A DNA stretch of 35,068 bases from an uncultured Spirochaetales bacterium (GTDB lineage Bacteria > Spirochaetota > Spirochaetia > Sphaerochaetales > Sphaerochaetaceae), in contig CADBOI010000027.1 in the NCBI GenBank assembly GCA_902796335.1, positions 1 to 35,068 on the forward strand, written 5' to 3'. This document shows positions 1 through 7,400 of this stretch, piece after piece. Under the pieces are notes generated by a model. It had not been told where the DNA came from, did no database searches, and worked only from the letters and a program-made list of their open reading frames with translations. A program made the translations under genes and the position numbers. Within the stretch, counting starts at the first letter, position 1. Each line of letters opens with the position of its first letter.

Positions 1-8
1 CCCCCCGA

Positions 9-96
9 ACTTCTAAAAAGTTGCAATTTTCTCCTTACCAATACTTCTAAAAGTTGCATTTTTTGCTGGAATAATACTTCCAAACGTTGCATTTTT
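9..96. repeat. Three tandem direct repeats upstream of the AAA ATPase gene
   Basis: Three copies of a roughly 21 bp unit close to ACTTCTAAAAGTTGCATTTT begin at 9, 43 and 76, so the period is 34 then 33 bp. The first two contain an imperfect inverted core (ACTT...AAGT); the third has diverged (ACTTCCAAACGTTGC). They lie in the leader of the ATPase gene, 38 bp before its ATG. They may be operator sites, but more copies could lie left of the window and nothing shows what binds them. Confidence 0.75.
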
Positions 97-133
97 CTGA
101 GAATCGTGAGACAATTCCTTGCAAGGAGAAGAA

Positions 134-1453
134 ATGCTCAAACGCAAGTTTTATGATGTGCTTTTGGACTGGAAAAAGACAAAGAAAAACGAATGTCTGC
201 TTGTGAACGGAGCCCGTCAGGTAGGCAAGACTTTCATCATAGAGAAGTTCGGACAGGATCAGTACAACAGATACTACTATCTTAATTTCATCAAGAACCC
301 AAGCCTCAAGAACATATTCGAAGGTTCTCTGGAACCTACCGAGATATACAAGAGAATGTCTCTGTATGTCCCCGGATTCTCTCCGGAAGACAACAGCACA
401 TTGGTTTTCCTTGATGAGATACAGCGTTGCAAAAAGGCCCGCACGGCACTGAAGTTTCTTGCGCTGGACAACAGGTACGACTTCATTGCCTCAGGATCAT
501 TGCTGGGTATCCATTACAACGAGGGAGAAGATGAACCGGAAGAACAGATATCCGTACCCGTAGGTTATGAAAGGGAAATCGAAATGACCTCCCTTGACTT
601 CGAGGAATTCCTCTGGGCAAACGGGTTTGATGACAATGCGGTGAATAACCTGAGAAATCTCTTTGAGACACACAGTAGGATAGACAACGAAATCAATGAC
701 AGATTCCAGCATCTGTTCAGGGAATACATGGTTATCGGCGGCATGCCTGAAGTCGTCAAAACAATGGTGGAAACCTCCAATTATCAGGCGGTTTACGAGA
801 CTCAGCAGAAAATCCTCAAAGCATATGAGGATGACATCCAAATCTATGCAAAGAATACCGAGAAGCCCAAGATTCTTGCCTGCTACAAGTCGATTCCACG
901 GCAGTTGTCCAACGAGTATACGAAGTTCAAATACAAGACGGTAGAGAAGACAGGTAGCGCCCGGAAATACGGGAATGCACTTGATTGGCTTGCCGATGCC
1001 GGCCTCATCAAGAAGGTTTTCAACGTTTCCAGACCCGTTCTTCCTCTGAAAGCCTATGAGATTCCGGAAGAATTCAAGATCTACGCGACGGACATCGGCC
1101 TTGCAACCTCGATGTTCGGCTTTGAGACGCAGGCCGCATTGCTGAAGGGAACTCTTGACGGACCGGCAAAGGGTGGCATCTTTGAGAATCTGATCTTTGA
1201 TGTCCTGAACAAAAACCGGATTCCCCTTCACTACTTCCGGAAAGACGAGGGCAAACAGGAAATAGAATTTGTATTTGAAAGAAACGGTTCGGTCATCCCC
1301 GTGGAAGTAAAAGCCGGAAGAGGAAGAACCATATCCCTCAACTCTTTCATCGAGGACTACTCTCCGGAGACAGCCTACAAACTCATAGACGGAAATATGG
1401 GGAAAGAAGGCGTAAGGATAACCATCCCGCACTACATGGCTCAGTTCATCTGA
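134..1453 (+). CDS. AAA ATPase with DUF4143-type C-terminal domain
   Basis: This 439-residue protein belongs to the AAA_14/DUF4143 group of bacterial ATPases, whose cellular role is poorly defined. The N-terminal half has a Walker A motif (GARQVGKT, residues 26-33), a Walker B motif (LVFLDEIQ) and a downstream ASGSLLG segment. The C-terminal half contains a PVEVKAGRGR segment that resembles the end of DUF4143, a region related to PD-(D/E)XK folds (E-V-K). The ATG at 134 is preferred because AAGGAG sits at 123-128; an in-frame TTG at 119 has no such site. The gene converges on the Fic gene with only 6 bp between stop codons. Genes of this group are often patchily distributed, which fits an accessory patch. 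No partner toxin or antitoxin is visible beside it. Confidence 0.85.
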   Translation: MLKRKFYDVLLDWKKTKKNECLLVNGARQVGKTFIIEKFGQDQYNRYYYLNFIKNPSLKNIFEGSLEPTEIYKRMSLYVPGFSPEDNSTLVFLDEIQRCKKARTALKFLALDNRYDFIASGSLLGIHYNEGEDEPEEQISVPVGYEREIEMTSLDFEEFLWANGFDDNAVNNLRNLFETHSRIDNEINDRFQHLFREYMVIGGMPEVVKTMVETSNYQAVYETQQKILKAYEDDIQIYAKNTEKPKILACYKSIPRQLSNEYTKFKYKTVEKTGSARKYGNALDWLADAGLIKKVFNVSRPVLPLKAYEIPEEFKIYATDIGLATSMFGFETQAALLKGTLDGPAKGGIFENLIFDVLNKNRIPLHYFRKDEGKQEIEFVFERNGSVIPVEVKAGRGRTISLNSFIEDYSPETAYKLIDGNMGKEGVRITIPHYMAQFI

Positions 1454-1459
1454 GAATCC

Positions 1460-2530
1460 TTAAGAGCTGGTTTCTATACTTTCCAGTCCATATTTTCTGA
1501 TGTATCTCGCATTCCTGAAGGTGCCTACCTTCACGATCCTTCCGGCTTTGATCAGCCGGTTCAATGTGCCTTGCACAGTTGCCGTGCTTATGTCAGGAAG
1601 CTGTCTGCAGATTTCTTCCTTGGATATGGGAACGATTGAACTCATTATCACGGATTCGATTCTGTCTGCCTTGATGCCTTTTTTCCCACTGAATGTGAGG
1701 AACTGACTGTTCAGCCTGTTGTAACAGCAGGAAAGCACATACATGCAGTATTTCACGAATGGTATGTAGCTGTTTTTATTTCTGTCCCATCCTTCTGATG
1801 CTTCATGAAGGGCCTCATAGTAATAATCCCGGCTTTCCATGATCTGGTTCTCCATGGAGATGTATTTCCCTATGTCTAAACCTGCACGATAGTAGAGAAG
1901 AAGCATCAGCAGTCTTGAGACGCGGCCGTTTCCATCAGAGAAAGGATGGATGCAAAGAAAATCCAGAATCACGCAGGGGATGAGAATAATGTCAGGAATA
2001 CCATTCTGCCTTGCGTCCAGATAGGCAAGGACAAGCTGCTGCATGCAAGTTTCACATTGGTCTGCCGGGACAGGTCTGAACCTGACAGAAGCATTTCCTT
2101 TGCTGTCGTATTGGAGAATTAGATTGTCTTCCGATTTGTACATTCCTCCAAGCCGTCTGTAGCTTCTGGAATACAGCACCTCATGGAAATGCCTGATTGT
2201 ATCCTCGTTGAACGATATCGTCCTGTAGTTCTCATGTATTTCATTTAGAGCCTCGGAGTATCCGGCTATCTCTTCTTCGTCGTGGGTCTTTGGTTTTGCT
2301 CCCTTCACAATCTCGGTGATTCTTTCATAGGTGGTTACTACCTGTTCAATTTCGTTTGAAGCTTTGACAGACTCCACAATTGCCTTCTCCCTGAGTTTCT
2401 CAAAGGCTTTTGGGAAATCTTTTCTCCGCTCTTTCTCGGCCTGGCTGAACGAACCGATATCCATTGAGTACTGAATGATTGAAGCCGGAATATAGCCTTC
2501 TTTCAGGAATCCGTAACCGAATTTGTGCAT
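1460..2530 (-). CDS. Fic family protein with C-terminal winged-helix domain
   Basis: Fic proteins usually transfer AMP, or other phosphate-containing groups, from a nucleotide to a hydroxyl side chain of a target. The full Fic motif HPFSDGNGR is at residues 195-203, so the enzyme looks intact. An N-terminal helix contains SNEIEQ (residues 58-63), close to the autoinhibitory (S/T)xxxE(G/N) motif, with Q in the last position. Residues about 286-345 look like a winged helix-turn-helix (PISKEEICRQL...TVQGTLNRLIKAGRIVKVG), so the protein may bind DNA. The start has GGAG upstream on the minus strand. The 100 bp before the gene carry two long palindromes, which suggests autoregulation by the winged-helix domain. 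The target protein cannot be told from sequence. Confidence 0.92.
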   Translation of the reverse strand: MHKFGYGFLKEGYIPASIIQYSMDIGSFSQAEKERRKDFPKAFEKLREKAIVESVKASNEIEQVVTTYERITEIVKGAKPKTHDEEEIAGYSEALNEIHENYRTISFNEDTIRHFHEVLYSRSYRRLGGMYKSEDNLILQYDSKGNASVRFRPVPADQCETCMQQLVLAYLDARQNGIPDIILIPCVILDFLCIHPFSDGNGRVSRLLMLLLYYRAGLDIGKYISMENQIMESRDYYYEALHEASEGWDRNKNSYIPFVKYCMYVLSCCYNRLNSQFLTFSGKKGIKADRIESVIMSSIVPISKEEICRQLPDISTATVQGTLNRLIKAGRIVKVGTFRNARYIRKYGLESIETSS

Positions 2531-2545
2531 TAGAATACTCCATTT

Positions 2546-2632
2546 ACTTTATATTTTGACCTTTAAAATATAAAGAAAAAATATAAAGATAACAATATTA
2601 CTTTATATTTTCAGCTCCAAAATATAAAGTAA
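2546..2632. promoter_or_regulatory. Twin palindromic operators upstream of fic
   Basis: Two palindromes share the same arms. The first has CTTTATATTTT (2547-2557), a 7 nt spacer, then AAAATATAAAG (2565-2575). The second has TTACTTTATATTTT (2598-2611), a 7 nt spacer, then the perfect complement (2619-2632), giving 14 bp arms. A lone half-site AAAATATAAAG lies between them at 2578-2588. The spacers differ in sequence (GACCTTT and CAGCTCC) while the arms match, as expected of protein-binding sites. The block lies between the radA stop and the fic start and probably contains the fic promoter. Confidence 0.75.
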
Positions 2633-2638
2633 AATCCT

Positions 2639-3982
2639 TTAGGCTTTCAGGGCAAAGGCGTCGCGGACTTTCTGACAGCGCTTGAGAACTACAGAGCTGC
2701 TCTTTTCAAAGTGCATCGAGTACGGAACTATGGCCTTGTCAAAGCCCATCTCGGATGCGGCCTTCAGGCGACGATCACCGTAGTTGACAGGCCTGACCTC
2801 TCCTGCAAGCGAGAGTTCTCCGAAACTCACCATCTTTGCCGGAAGCTCGGTCTCGCTGTAGGCTGACCACAGGGCAAGGGCCAGAGAAAGCTCCACGGAA
2901 ACCTCGTTGACGCGGATTCCTCCGGCGACATTCACGTAGATGTCCTTGTCTGCAAGCCTGATGCCTGCATGGCGCTCCAGAATCGCGCAGACTCTGAGAA
3001 CCCTGGAGGAATCTATCTTGTCCGAATAAACGCGGCTGTAGCCCGATTTTGCATCCACAATCAAAGCCTGCAGTTCCACCAGGAACGTTCTTGTGCCCTC
3101 GGTTATGGCGGTATAGGCGATTCCCGGAGGAAGCGTGGTTCCCGTGCGTTCGGAGATGAAGAAACTGGCAGGATCCTTGACGCCCTCAAGGCCGGTGTTC
3201 GTCATTGTGAAGATTCCGATCTCATCAACAGATCCGAAGCGGTTCTTGGCAGCCCTGATGAGTCTGACGCCCATGGATGCCTGCTCGAAGTACAGAACGG
3301 TATCGACCATGTGCTCTATGATCTTCGGGCCTGCGAGGGTTCCTTCTTTTGTCACGTGTCCGATGAAGAAAACAGCAGTCCCCATGGCCTTGCAGAGACC
3401 CGTGATCTCCATGCAGCAGTTCCTGATCTGCGTCACGGATCCGGCGACGGAAGAAAGCTCGTCGGTAGCCAGAGTCTGCAGAGAGTCTATCACTGCAACC
3501 TGGGGTTTCTCCGTCTTTATCACGGACATGATCCTCTCCAGTTTCGTTTCACAGAAAATATTGATTCCTTCCAACTGGAGTCCAAGTCTTTCGGCTCTCT
3601 GGCGGACCTGGCTGGCGCTTTCCTCTCCGGATACGTAGAGAACCTTGCGCCTTGAGGAACAGAGGGCCACAACCTGCAGAAGCAACGTTGACTTGCCGAT
3701 TCCCGGCTCACCGCCGACAAGAATGGAACTTGCCCTTACTATTCCTCCGCCCAGAACCCTGTCCAGCTCGGAGATTCCGCTCTCAAATCGGAACTCGGAT
3801 TCATAGGGAACGTTGGAAAGAGTTGTGGAAGAATATTGTGAGGAGTCCTTACTAACTGACTTCTTATCCTCTATCTTCTCTTCTGTAAAGGAATTCCAGG
3901 AACCGCAATCAGGACATCTGCCAAGCCATTTTGAACTTGTATATCCACACTGAGAGCAAAGGAACTGGGTTGTGCTTTTCAT
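2639..3982 (-). CDS. radA: DNA repair protein RadA
   Basis: RadA (Sms) is a RecA-like, DnaB-type ATPase that helps process recombination intermediates by promoting branch migration. The 447-residue length is normal. It has an N-terminal four-cysteine zinc finger (C9, C12, C23, C26), a Walker A motif GEPGIGKST (residues 91-99), the RadA signature KNRFG (246-250) and a C-terminal Lon-protease-like domain without obvious protease activity. AAGGAG lies 8 bases upstream of the ATG. It follows the isomerase gene on the same strand, but a terminator at 4030-4073 separates them, so radA probably has its own promoter in the 50 bp leader or depends on read-through. Confidence 0.97.
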   Translation of the reverse strand: MKSTTQFLCSQCGYTSSKWLGRCPDCGSWNSFTEEKIEDKKSVSKDSSQYSSTTLSNVPYESEFRFESGISELDRVLGGGIVRASSILVGGEPGIGKSTLLLQVVALCSSRRKVLYVSGEESASQVRQRAERLGLQLEGINIFCETKLERIMSVIKTEKPQVAVIDSLQTLATDELSSVAGSVTQIRNCCMEITGLCKAMGTAVFFIGHVTKEGTLAGPKIIEHMVDTVLYFEQASMGVRLIRAAKNRFGSVDEIGIFTMTNTGLEGVKDPASFFISERTGTTLPPGIAYTAITEGTRTFLVELQALIVDAKSGYSRVYSDKIDSSRVLRVCAILERHAGIRLADKDIYVNVAGGIRVNEVSVELSLALALWSAYSETELPAKMVSFGELSLAGEVRPVNYGDRRLKAASEMGFDKAIVPYSMHFEKSSSVVLKRCQKVRDAFALKA

Positions 3983-4029
3983 TTTCAGGACTCCTTACCA
4001 ACTACCGGATAGAATCAGAATAAGCATGA

Positions 4030-4073
4030 AAAAAGAAACCTGCAACACTGTTTTCATGCAATGCCGCAGGTTT
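4030..4073 (-). terminator. Rho-independent terminator after the isomerase gene
   Basis: Read on the minus strand, AAACCTGC (4073-4066) pairs with GCAGGTTT (4043-4036), and a run of six T follows at once (4035-4030). It lies 29 bp past the isomerase stop codon and ends the parA-parB-isomerase unit before radA. Confidence 0.8.
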
Positions 4074-4101
4074 GTTTGTATGTAAGACTTACAAAGTGGA
4101 A

Positions 4102-5049
4102 TCAGAAGTCCAGAAGCTCCACATCGAAGATCAGATAGGAGTTCGGCGGGATGATTCCCGGATAGCCGTGCACTCCGTATCCCAGCTCAGGCGGGATGAT
4201 GAGAGTTCTCTTCTCTCCCTTGCTCATTGTCTGAAGAGCTTCGTTCCAACCGTCGATTACCTGACCGATCTGGAAACTTGCAGGCTGTCCTCTGTGGACG
4301 GAGGAATCGAACATCCTGCCGTCAAGAAGAGTTCCTGTGTAATGGACAGTGACGGTCTGACCGTACTTGGGGCAGCCCTTTCCATCGCCTTTCTTGAGAA
4401 CCACATACTGAAGGCCGCTGGGGGTCTTAACGGTGTTGGGCCAGCGGTTCGAGATCTCGTTCTCGATCTTCTCAATCTCTGCCCTGCGTCTTTCCATGGC
4501 GACTTTTGCGGCATTCTCGACCAGATCCGAGAAAATCTGCTTGGTTACTTTGAAATTCTTGGCATCCTCGCCTATTCTCTCGATTGTGATTGTATTGATC
4601 TTGTCGCCCTGTCTGATGCTGTTTACAACATCCTGACCTTCCACAACACGTCCGAAGACAGCGTGTTTGTCATCCAGCCACGGAGTTTTCACGTGAGTGA
4701 TGAAGAACTGGCTGCCGTTTGTACCAGGGCCTGCATTTGCCATGCTCAGAACGCCCGGACCGTCGTGTCTGAGGCTCGGATCGAACTCATCCGGGAAGGA
4801 ATAGCCGGGACCGCCTGTTCCGTCACCCTTGGGACAACCGCCCTGGATCATGAAATTGTCTATGACCCTGTGGAAATTCAGACCTTCGTAGAAGTTCTCA
4901 CCCGGATCCTCCAGATTGAGTTCTCCTTCGACAAGTCCGACAAAGTTCGCAACTGTCATCGGGACCTTCTTGTATTCAAGTCTGATGACGATATCTCCCT
5001 TCTGTGTATCGATCACGGCATAGAGGCCGTCTTTGTCTTTATAGCTCAT
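4102..5049 (-). CDS. Cyclophilin-FKBP fusion peptidyl-prolyl isomerase
   Basis: This 315-residue protein joins both main families of proline isomerase. Residues about 8-160 are a cyclophilin with the catalytic block [13 protein letters not shown] (59-71, R61), the [14 protein letters not shown] segment (103-116) and W124, the position that contacts cyclosporin. Residues about 165-205 form a charged helical linker. Residues about 212-315 are an FKBP domain with [13 protein letters not shown]247-D248, V264-I265, W268 and Y291, which are standard pocket residues. No signal peptide is seen, so it is probably cytoplasmic. GGAG lies before the ATG. It follows parB by 31 bp and seems to be the last gene of the par operon. 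Dual-family immunophilins of the cyclophilin-first type are known in a few bacteria, including treponemes. Confidence 0.93.
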   Translation of the reverse strand: MSYKDKDGLYAVIDTQKGDIVIRLEYKKVPMTVANFVGLVEGELNLEDPGENFYEGLNFHRVIDNFMIQGGCPKGDGTGGPGYSFPDEFDPSLRHDGPGVLSMANAGPGTNGSQFFITHVKTPWLDDKHAVFGRVVEGQDVVNSIRQGDKINTITIERIGEDAKNFKVTKQIFSDLVENAAKVAMERRRAEIEKIENEISNRWPNTVKTPSGLQYVVLKKGDGKGCPKYGQTVTVHYTGTLLDGRMFDSSVHRGQPASFQIGQVIDGWNEALQTMSKGEKRTLIIPPELGYGVHGYPGIIPPNSYLIFDVELLDF

Positions 5050-5080
5050 AATTTCTCCTATCTCTTTTTGTTATAAGTAA

Positions 5081-6028
5081 TTACATATCATCATAGAGGC
5101 CACCGTCAGAGGAAAGCAGCTGGTAGATCCTATCAAGTTCATCGCTGTCTCTTGAGGTGTTCTCAAACGTGATGACAATCTTACCCTTCTTGATCCTGTC
5201 GCCCTTGTACTTTCCCTTGATTTCGACGCGGCATCCGGTTGCAGAGCGGAACTTCTCCTCAAGATAGAGGATTTCAGGAGCCTTGGCAGAGACAACCTCC
5301 TTTTTGGGAGTGTCATCGACAGGTTTGACTGCCCTCTTTCCACTGTTGAGATCCGAAGCAAGTGCTTCGGCCTGTCTGACGGAAAGATCCTTCTCGATGA
5401 TTGTGTTGAACAGAATCTCCTGGTCTGCAGGATTCTCTACACTCAGAAGAGCTCTGGCATGACCTGAGGTGAAGAATCCCTTCTCAAGAGCATCAAGCAT
5501 GTTCTCCGGAAGATTGAGAATCCTCAGGCTGTTGGAGATCGCAGGTCTGCTTTTGCCAACCTTTTTAGCCAGTTCTTCCTGTTTAATTCCAGCCTGCACA
5601 AGGAGATACGAGAATGCTCTGGCCTCTTCTACCGGGTTCAGGTTCTCTCTCTGGATGTTCTCTATGAGGGATACTTCCATTCTCTGGAGATCACTGAAGG
5701 ATCTGACAATACAGGGAACTGTTCTTAGATTTGCAAGTTTTGCAGCTCTGAACCTTCGTTCTCCTGCAACAATCACATAAACATCATTCGCAATTTCCTC
5801 AACAAGAAGCGGCTGGATGATGCCCTGAGAAAGGATGGAATCCTTCAATTCCATCAAAGCGTCAGGATCGAAGTTCTTTCTAGGCTGATTCGGGTTGGTT
5901 TTTATCTTGGAAATATCAATTTCTACGACTTTTGACCCGGATTCCTCGAGTTTGCTTGCCTCATATGTCGAATATTCGTCTATAAGGGAGTTGATTCCCC
6001 TTCCTAATCCATGTTTTTTAATTGGCAC
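5081..6028 (-). CDS. parB: Chromosome partition protein ParB
   Basis: ParB loads at parS sites and spreads along DNA as a CTP-dependent clamp, marking the origin region for ParA and condensin. The 315-residue protein has the expected order: NQPRKNF (residues 47-53), the nucleotide-binding GERRFRA box (89-95), ENIQREN (123-129), a helix-turn-helix at about 150-172 and GHARALL (189-195), then a C-terminal dimerisation region. Its start overlaps the end of parA by 11 bp, so the two are translationally coupled. Two matching parS sites lie about 1.1 kb upstream at 7115-7130 and 7237-7252. Confidence 0.97.
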   Translation of the reverse strand: MPIKKHGLGRGINSLIDEYSTYEASKLEESGSKVVEIDISKIKTNPNQPRKNFDPDALMELKDSILSQGIIQPLLVEEIANDVYVIVAGERRFRAAKLANLRTVPCIVRSFSDLQRMEVSLIENIQRENLNPVEEARAFSYLLVQAGIKQEELAKKVGKSRPAISNSLRILNLPENMLDALEKGFFTSGHARALLSVENPADQEILFNTIIEKDLSVRQAEALASDLNSGKRAVKPVDDTPKKEVVSAKAPEILYLEEKFRSATGCRVEIKGKYKGDRIKKGKIVITFENTSRDSDELDRIYQLLSSDGGLYDDM

Positions 6029-6776
6029 GACTCAGAATCTCCTTTGCAAGCGCTGCATATGCCTTGGCACCGGAACAGCTGTTATCATAGGCATTGATCG
6101 GCAATCCGTGGGATGGAGCCTCACTCAAACGCACATTTCTCGGTATCATGGTTTTAAAAACAAGATCGGTGAAATAAGTGCTGATATCCTCCACAACCTC
6201 ATTGTTGAGATTTGCACGCTTGGAATACATGGTAAATACGATTCCAAGGATCTCCAAAGAAGGATTAAGCTTCTTTTTGACCGAATTTATGGTTCTAAGG
6301 AGCAAATTCAAGCCTTCCATTGCAAAATACTCACATTGCATCGGAATCACAACGCCATTTGCCCAACAAAGTGCATTCATGGTTACCAGATCAAGTGCCG
6401 GCGGACAGTCTGCAAAGATGAAATCAAAGGAATCCTCAAGGGGAGCAAGTGCATTCTTAAGGAAAAATTCCCTGTTGTCCTCATCAACCAGCTCAACTGC
6501 AAGACCAGCCATGTTGATACCACCGCTCAAGCAGTATAGATTGTTCACAGGAGTGGTCTGAATGGCAGAAATATCAGCTTCACCGGCCAAAACCTCGTAA
6601 ATTCCAGGTTTTGAAGTGTCAGCAGAGACAGAACTGGAAAGATTTCCCTGGGAATCCAGGTCAACAAGTAGGACTTTGTATCCATCACGTGCAAGAGCCG
6701 AACCAACATTGACAGCGGTAGTTGTCTTACCAACACCGCCCTTTTGATTCAAAAAGATTATTTTTTTTGCCTGCAT
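6018..6776 (-). CDS. parA: Chromosome partition ATPase ParA (Soj)
   Basis: ParA is the ATPase that binds DNA non-specifically and moves ParB-bound origins apart; in several bacteria it also controls DnaA. The deviant Walker A motif KGGVGKTT is at residues 12-19, and the Walker B-like FADCPPALD follows mid-protein. The frame opens at 6815, but the start MQAKKIIFLNQKGG at 6776 gives the usual 252-residue Soj-like protein; M at 6794 and 6815 are alternatives. None of the three has a good ribosome-binding site, so the start is uncertain. It heads the parA-parB-isomerase operon and is divergent from the Nfu gene. Confidence 0.95.
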   Translation of the reverse strand: MQAKKIIFLNQKGGVGKTTTAVNVGSALARDGYKVLLVDLDSQGNLSSSVSADTSKPGIYEVLAGEADISAIQTTPVNNLYCLSGGINMAGLAVELVDEDNREFFLKNALAPLEDSFDFIFADCPPALDLVTMNALCWANGVVIPMQCEYFAMEGLNLLLRTINSVKKKLNPSLEILGIVFTMYSKRANLNNEVVEDISTYFTDLVFKTMIPRNVRLSEAPSHGLPINAYDNSCSGAKAYAALAKEILSRAN

Positions 6777-6818
6777 AACAATAATATAGAGCATAATTCT
6801 GCAAAAGTCATCCATTTC

Positions 6819-6847
6819 TTGACTTTGATATATACAGTTGGTAGATT
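6819..6847 (+). promoter_or_regulatory. Predicted sigma-70-type promoter of nfu
   Basis: TTGACT (6819-6824) and TAGATT (6842-6847) are separated by 17 bp. The predicted start near 6854 would lie just before the AGGAGG ribosome-binding site at 6857-6862, so the leader is very short. Confidence 0.6.
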
Positions 6848-6871
6848 AGATGTGTCAGGAGGACATTAAGC

Positions 6872-7114
6872 ATGGAAGATCTTGAAAAGAAAGTTATTGA
6901 AGCAATAGATAACGTAAGACCATCACTTCAGAATGATGGTGGAGACATTGATTTCGTCAAAATGGAAGGCAACAAGGTATATGTCAAGCTCAGAGGCGCC
7001 TGTGCCGGCTGCATGATGGCCGAAATGACCCTCAAGAACGGCGTAGAGCGCATGCTCCGTTACAACGTGGACGAGAACCTTGAGGTTGTCGACCTTACAA
7101 TGCAGAATGCTTAA
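6872..7114 (+). CDS. nfu: NifU-like (Nfu) iron-sulfur scaffold protein
   Basis: This 80-residue protein is a stand-alone NifU C-terminal (Nfu) domain, which holds or transfers a 4Fe-4S cluster using paired cysteines. The CxxC motif is intact (CAGC, C44 and C47), followed by the family pattern MMAEMTLKNGVE. AGGAGG sits 9 bases before the ATG. It is a single-gene unit with its own promoter and a strong terminator, divergent from parA. What it supplies with clusters cannot be told from the context. Confidence 0.93.
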   Translation: MEDLEKKVIEAIDNVRPSLQNDGGDIDFVKMEGNKVYVKLRGACAGCMMAEMTLKNGVERMLRYNVDENLEVVDLTMQNA

Positions 7115-7130
7115 CGTTTCACGTGAAACA
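7115..7130. promoter_or_regulatory. parS site 1
   Basis: The sequence CGTTTCACGTGAAACA contains the perfect palindrome GTTTCACGTGAAAC (7116-7129). It matches the widely conserved parS consensus TGTTNCACGTGAAACA except at the first base. It begins directly after the nfu stop codon. Confidence 0.93.
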
Positions 7131-7134
7131 TTTC

Positions 7135-7159
7135 AACCAGGCTTCGGCCTGGTTTTTTT
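7135..7159 (+). terminator. Rho-independent terminator of nfu
   Basis: AACCAGGC (7135-7142) and GCCTGGTT (7147-7154) form a tight stem with a TTCG tetraloop, and a run of seven T starts at 7153. It lies 20 bp after the nfu stop, between the two parS sites. Confidence 0.92.
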
Positions 7160-7160
7160 G

Positions 7161-7231
7161 TCCAACGACCAACAAACTATCCACATAACAACCACAATCC
7201 ATCATTATCATCAATAACACATAACACACAT
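7161..7231. other. G-depleted spacer between the parS sites, with a near DnaA box
   Basis: This stretch has only one G before position 7232 on the plus strand and is built almost wholly of A, C and T. It includes CTATCCACA (7177-7185), one base from the DnaA box TTATCCACA, and an ATC-rich run near 7200-7215. No open frame or promoter is evident here. Confidence 0.55.
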
Positions 7232-7236
7232 AGCAG

Positions 7237-7252
7237 CGTTTCACGTGAAACA
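7237..7252. promoter_or_regulatory. parS site 2
   Basis: This is the same 16-mer as site 1, CGTTTCACGTGAAACA, with palindromic core 7238-7251. It lies 122 bp from site 1 in the same gap. A second exact copy makes a chance match very unlikely. Confidence 0.93.
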
Positions 7253-7306
7253 TTTTCGGTTTTTGAAAGTACTGGGTCTTTTTTTTGATAATTTCCCAGA
7301 ACAACA

Positions 7307-7343
7307 AAAAACCGCATTCCAGATAACTGAAATGCGGTTTTTG
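7307..7343 (-). terminator. Terminator after gyrA, possibly bidirectional
   Basis: AAAAAACCGCATT (7307-7319) and AATGCGGTTTTT (7332-7343) form a stem. Read on the minus strand it ends in a T run, about 58 bp past the gyrA stop. The plus strand also ends in T, so it could work both ways. Confidence 0.82.
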
Positions 7344-7400
7344 GCCTATGTTACTATTTATAGAAACAGAATAATGTGGGCTTTTCGACCCCTTTTCCCC

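Noticed and set aside
497-1432. Long minus-strand open frame opposite the AAA ATPase
   Set aside because: No domain and no ribosome-binding site; the plus frame carries Walker motifs.
3838-4000. Repeated CTCCTTAC-like words near the radA start, also at 31 and 12050
   Set aside because: The words are short, one copy is coding and another is the radA ribosome-binding site read in reverse; chance is enough.
4685-4697. parS-like GTTTTCACGTGAG inside the isomerase gene
   Set aside because: Only the CACGTG core and one arm match; the other half is wrong, and the region is explained by coding.
4072-5076. Long plus-strand open frame (334 codons) opposite the isomerase gene
   Set aside because: The minus-strand protein has two complete known domains; this frame is its antisense shadow with no recognisable motif.
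5895-6539. Plus-strand frame across the parA/parB junction
   Set aside because: It is antisense to two certain genes and shows no conserved pattern.
7161-7231. DnaA-trio-like triplet run in the ATC-rich spacer
   Set aside because: The triplets do not fit the DnaA-trio pattern in either strand and direction when read carefully.
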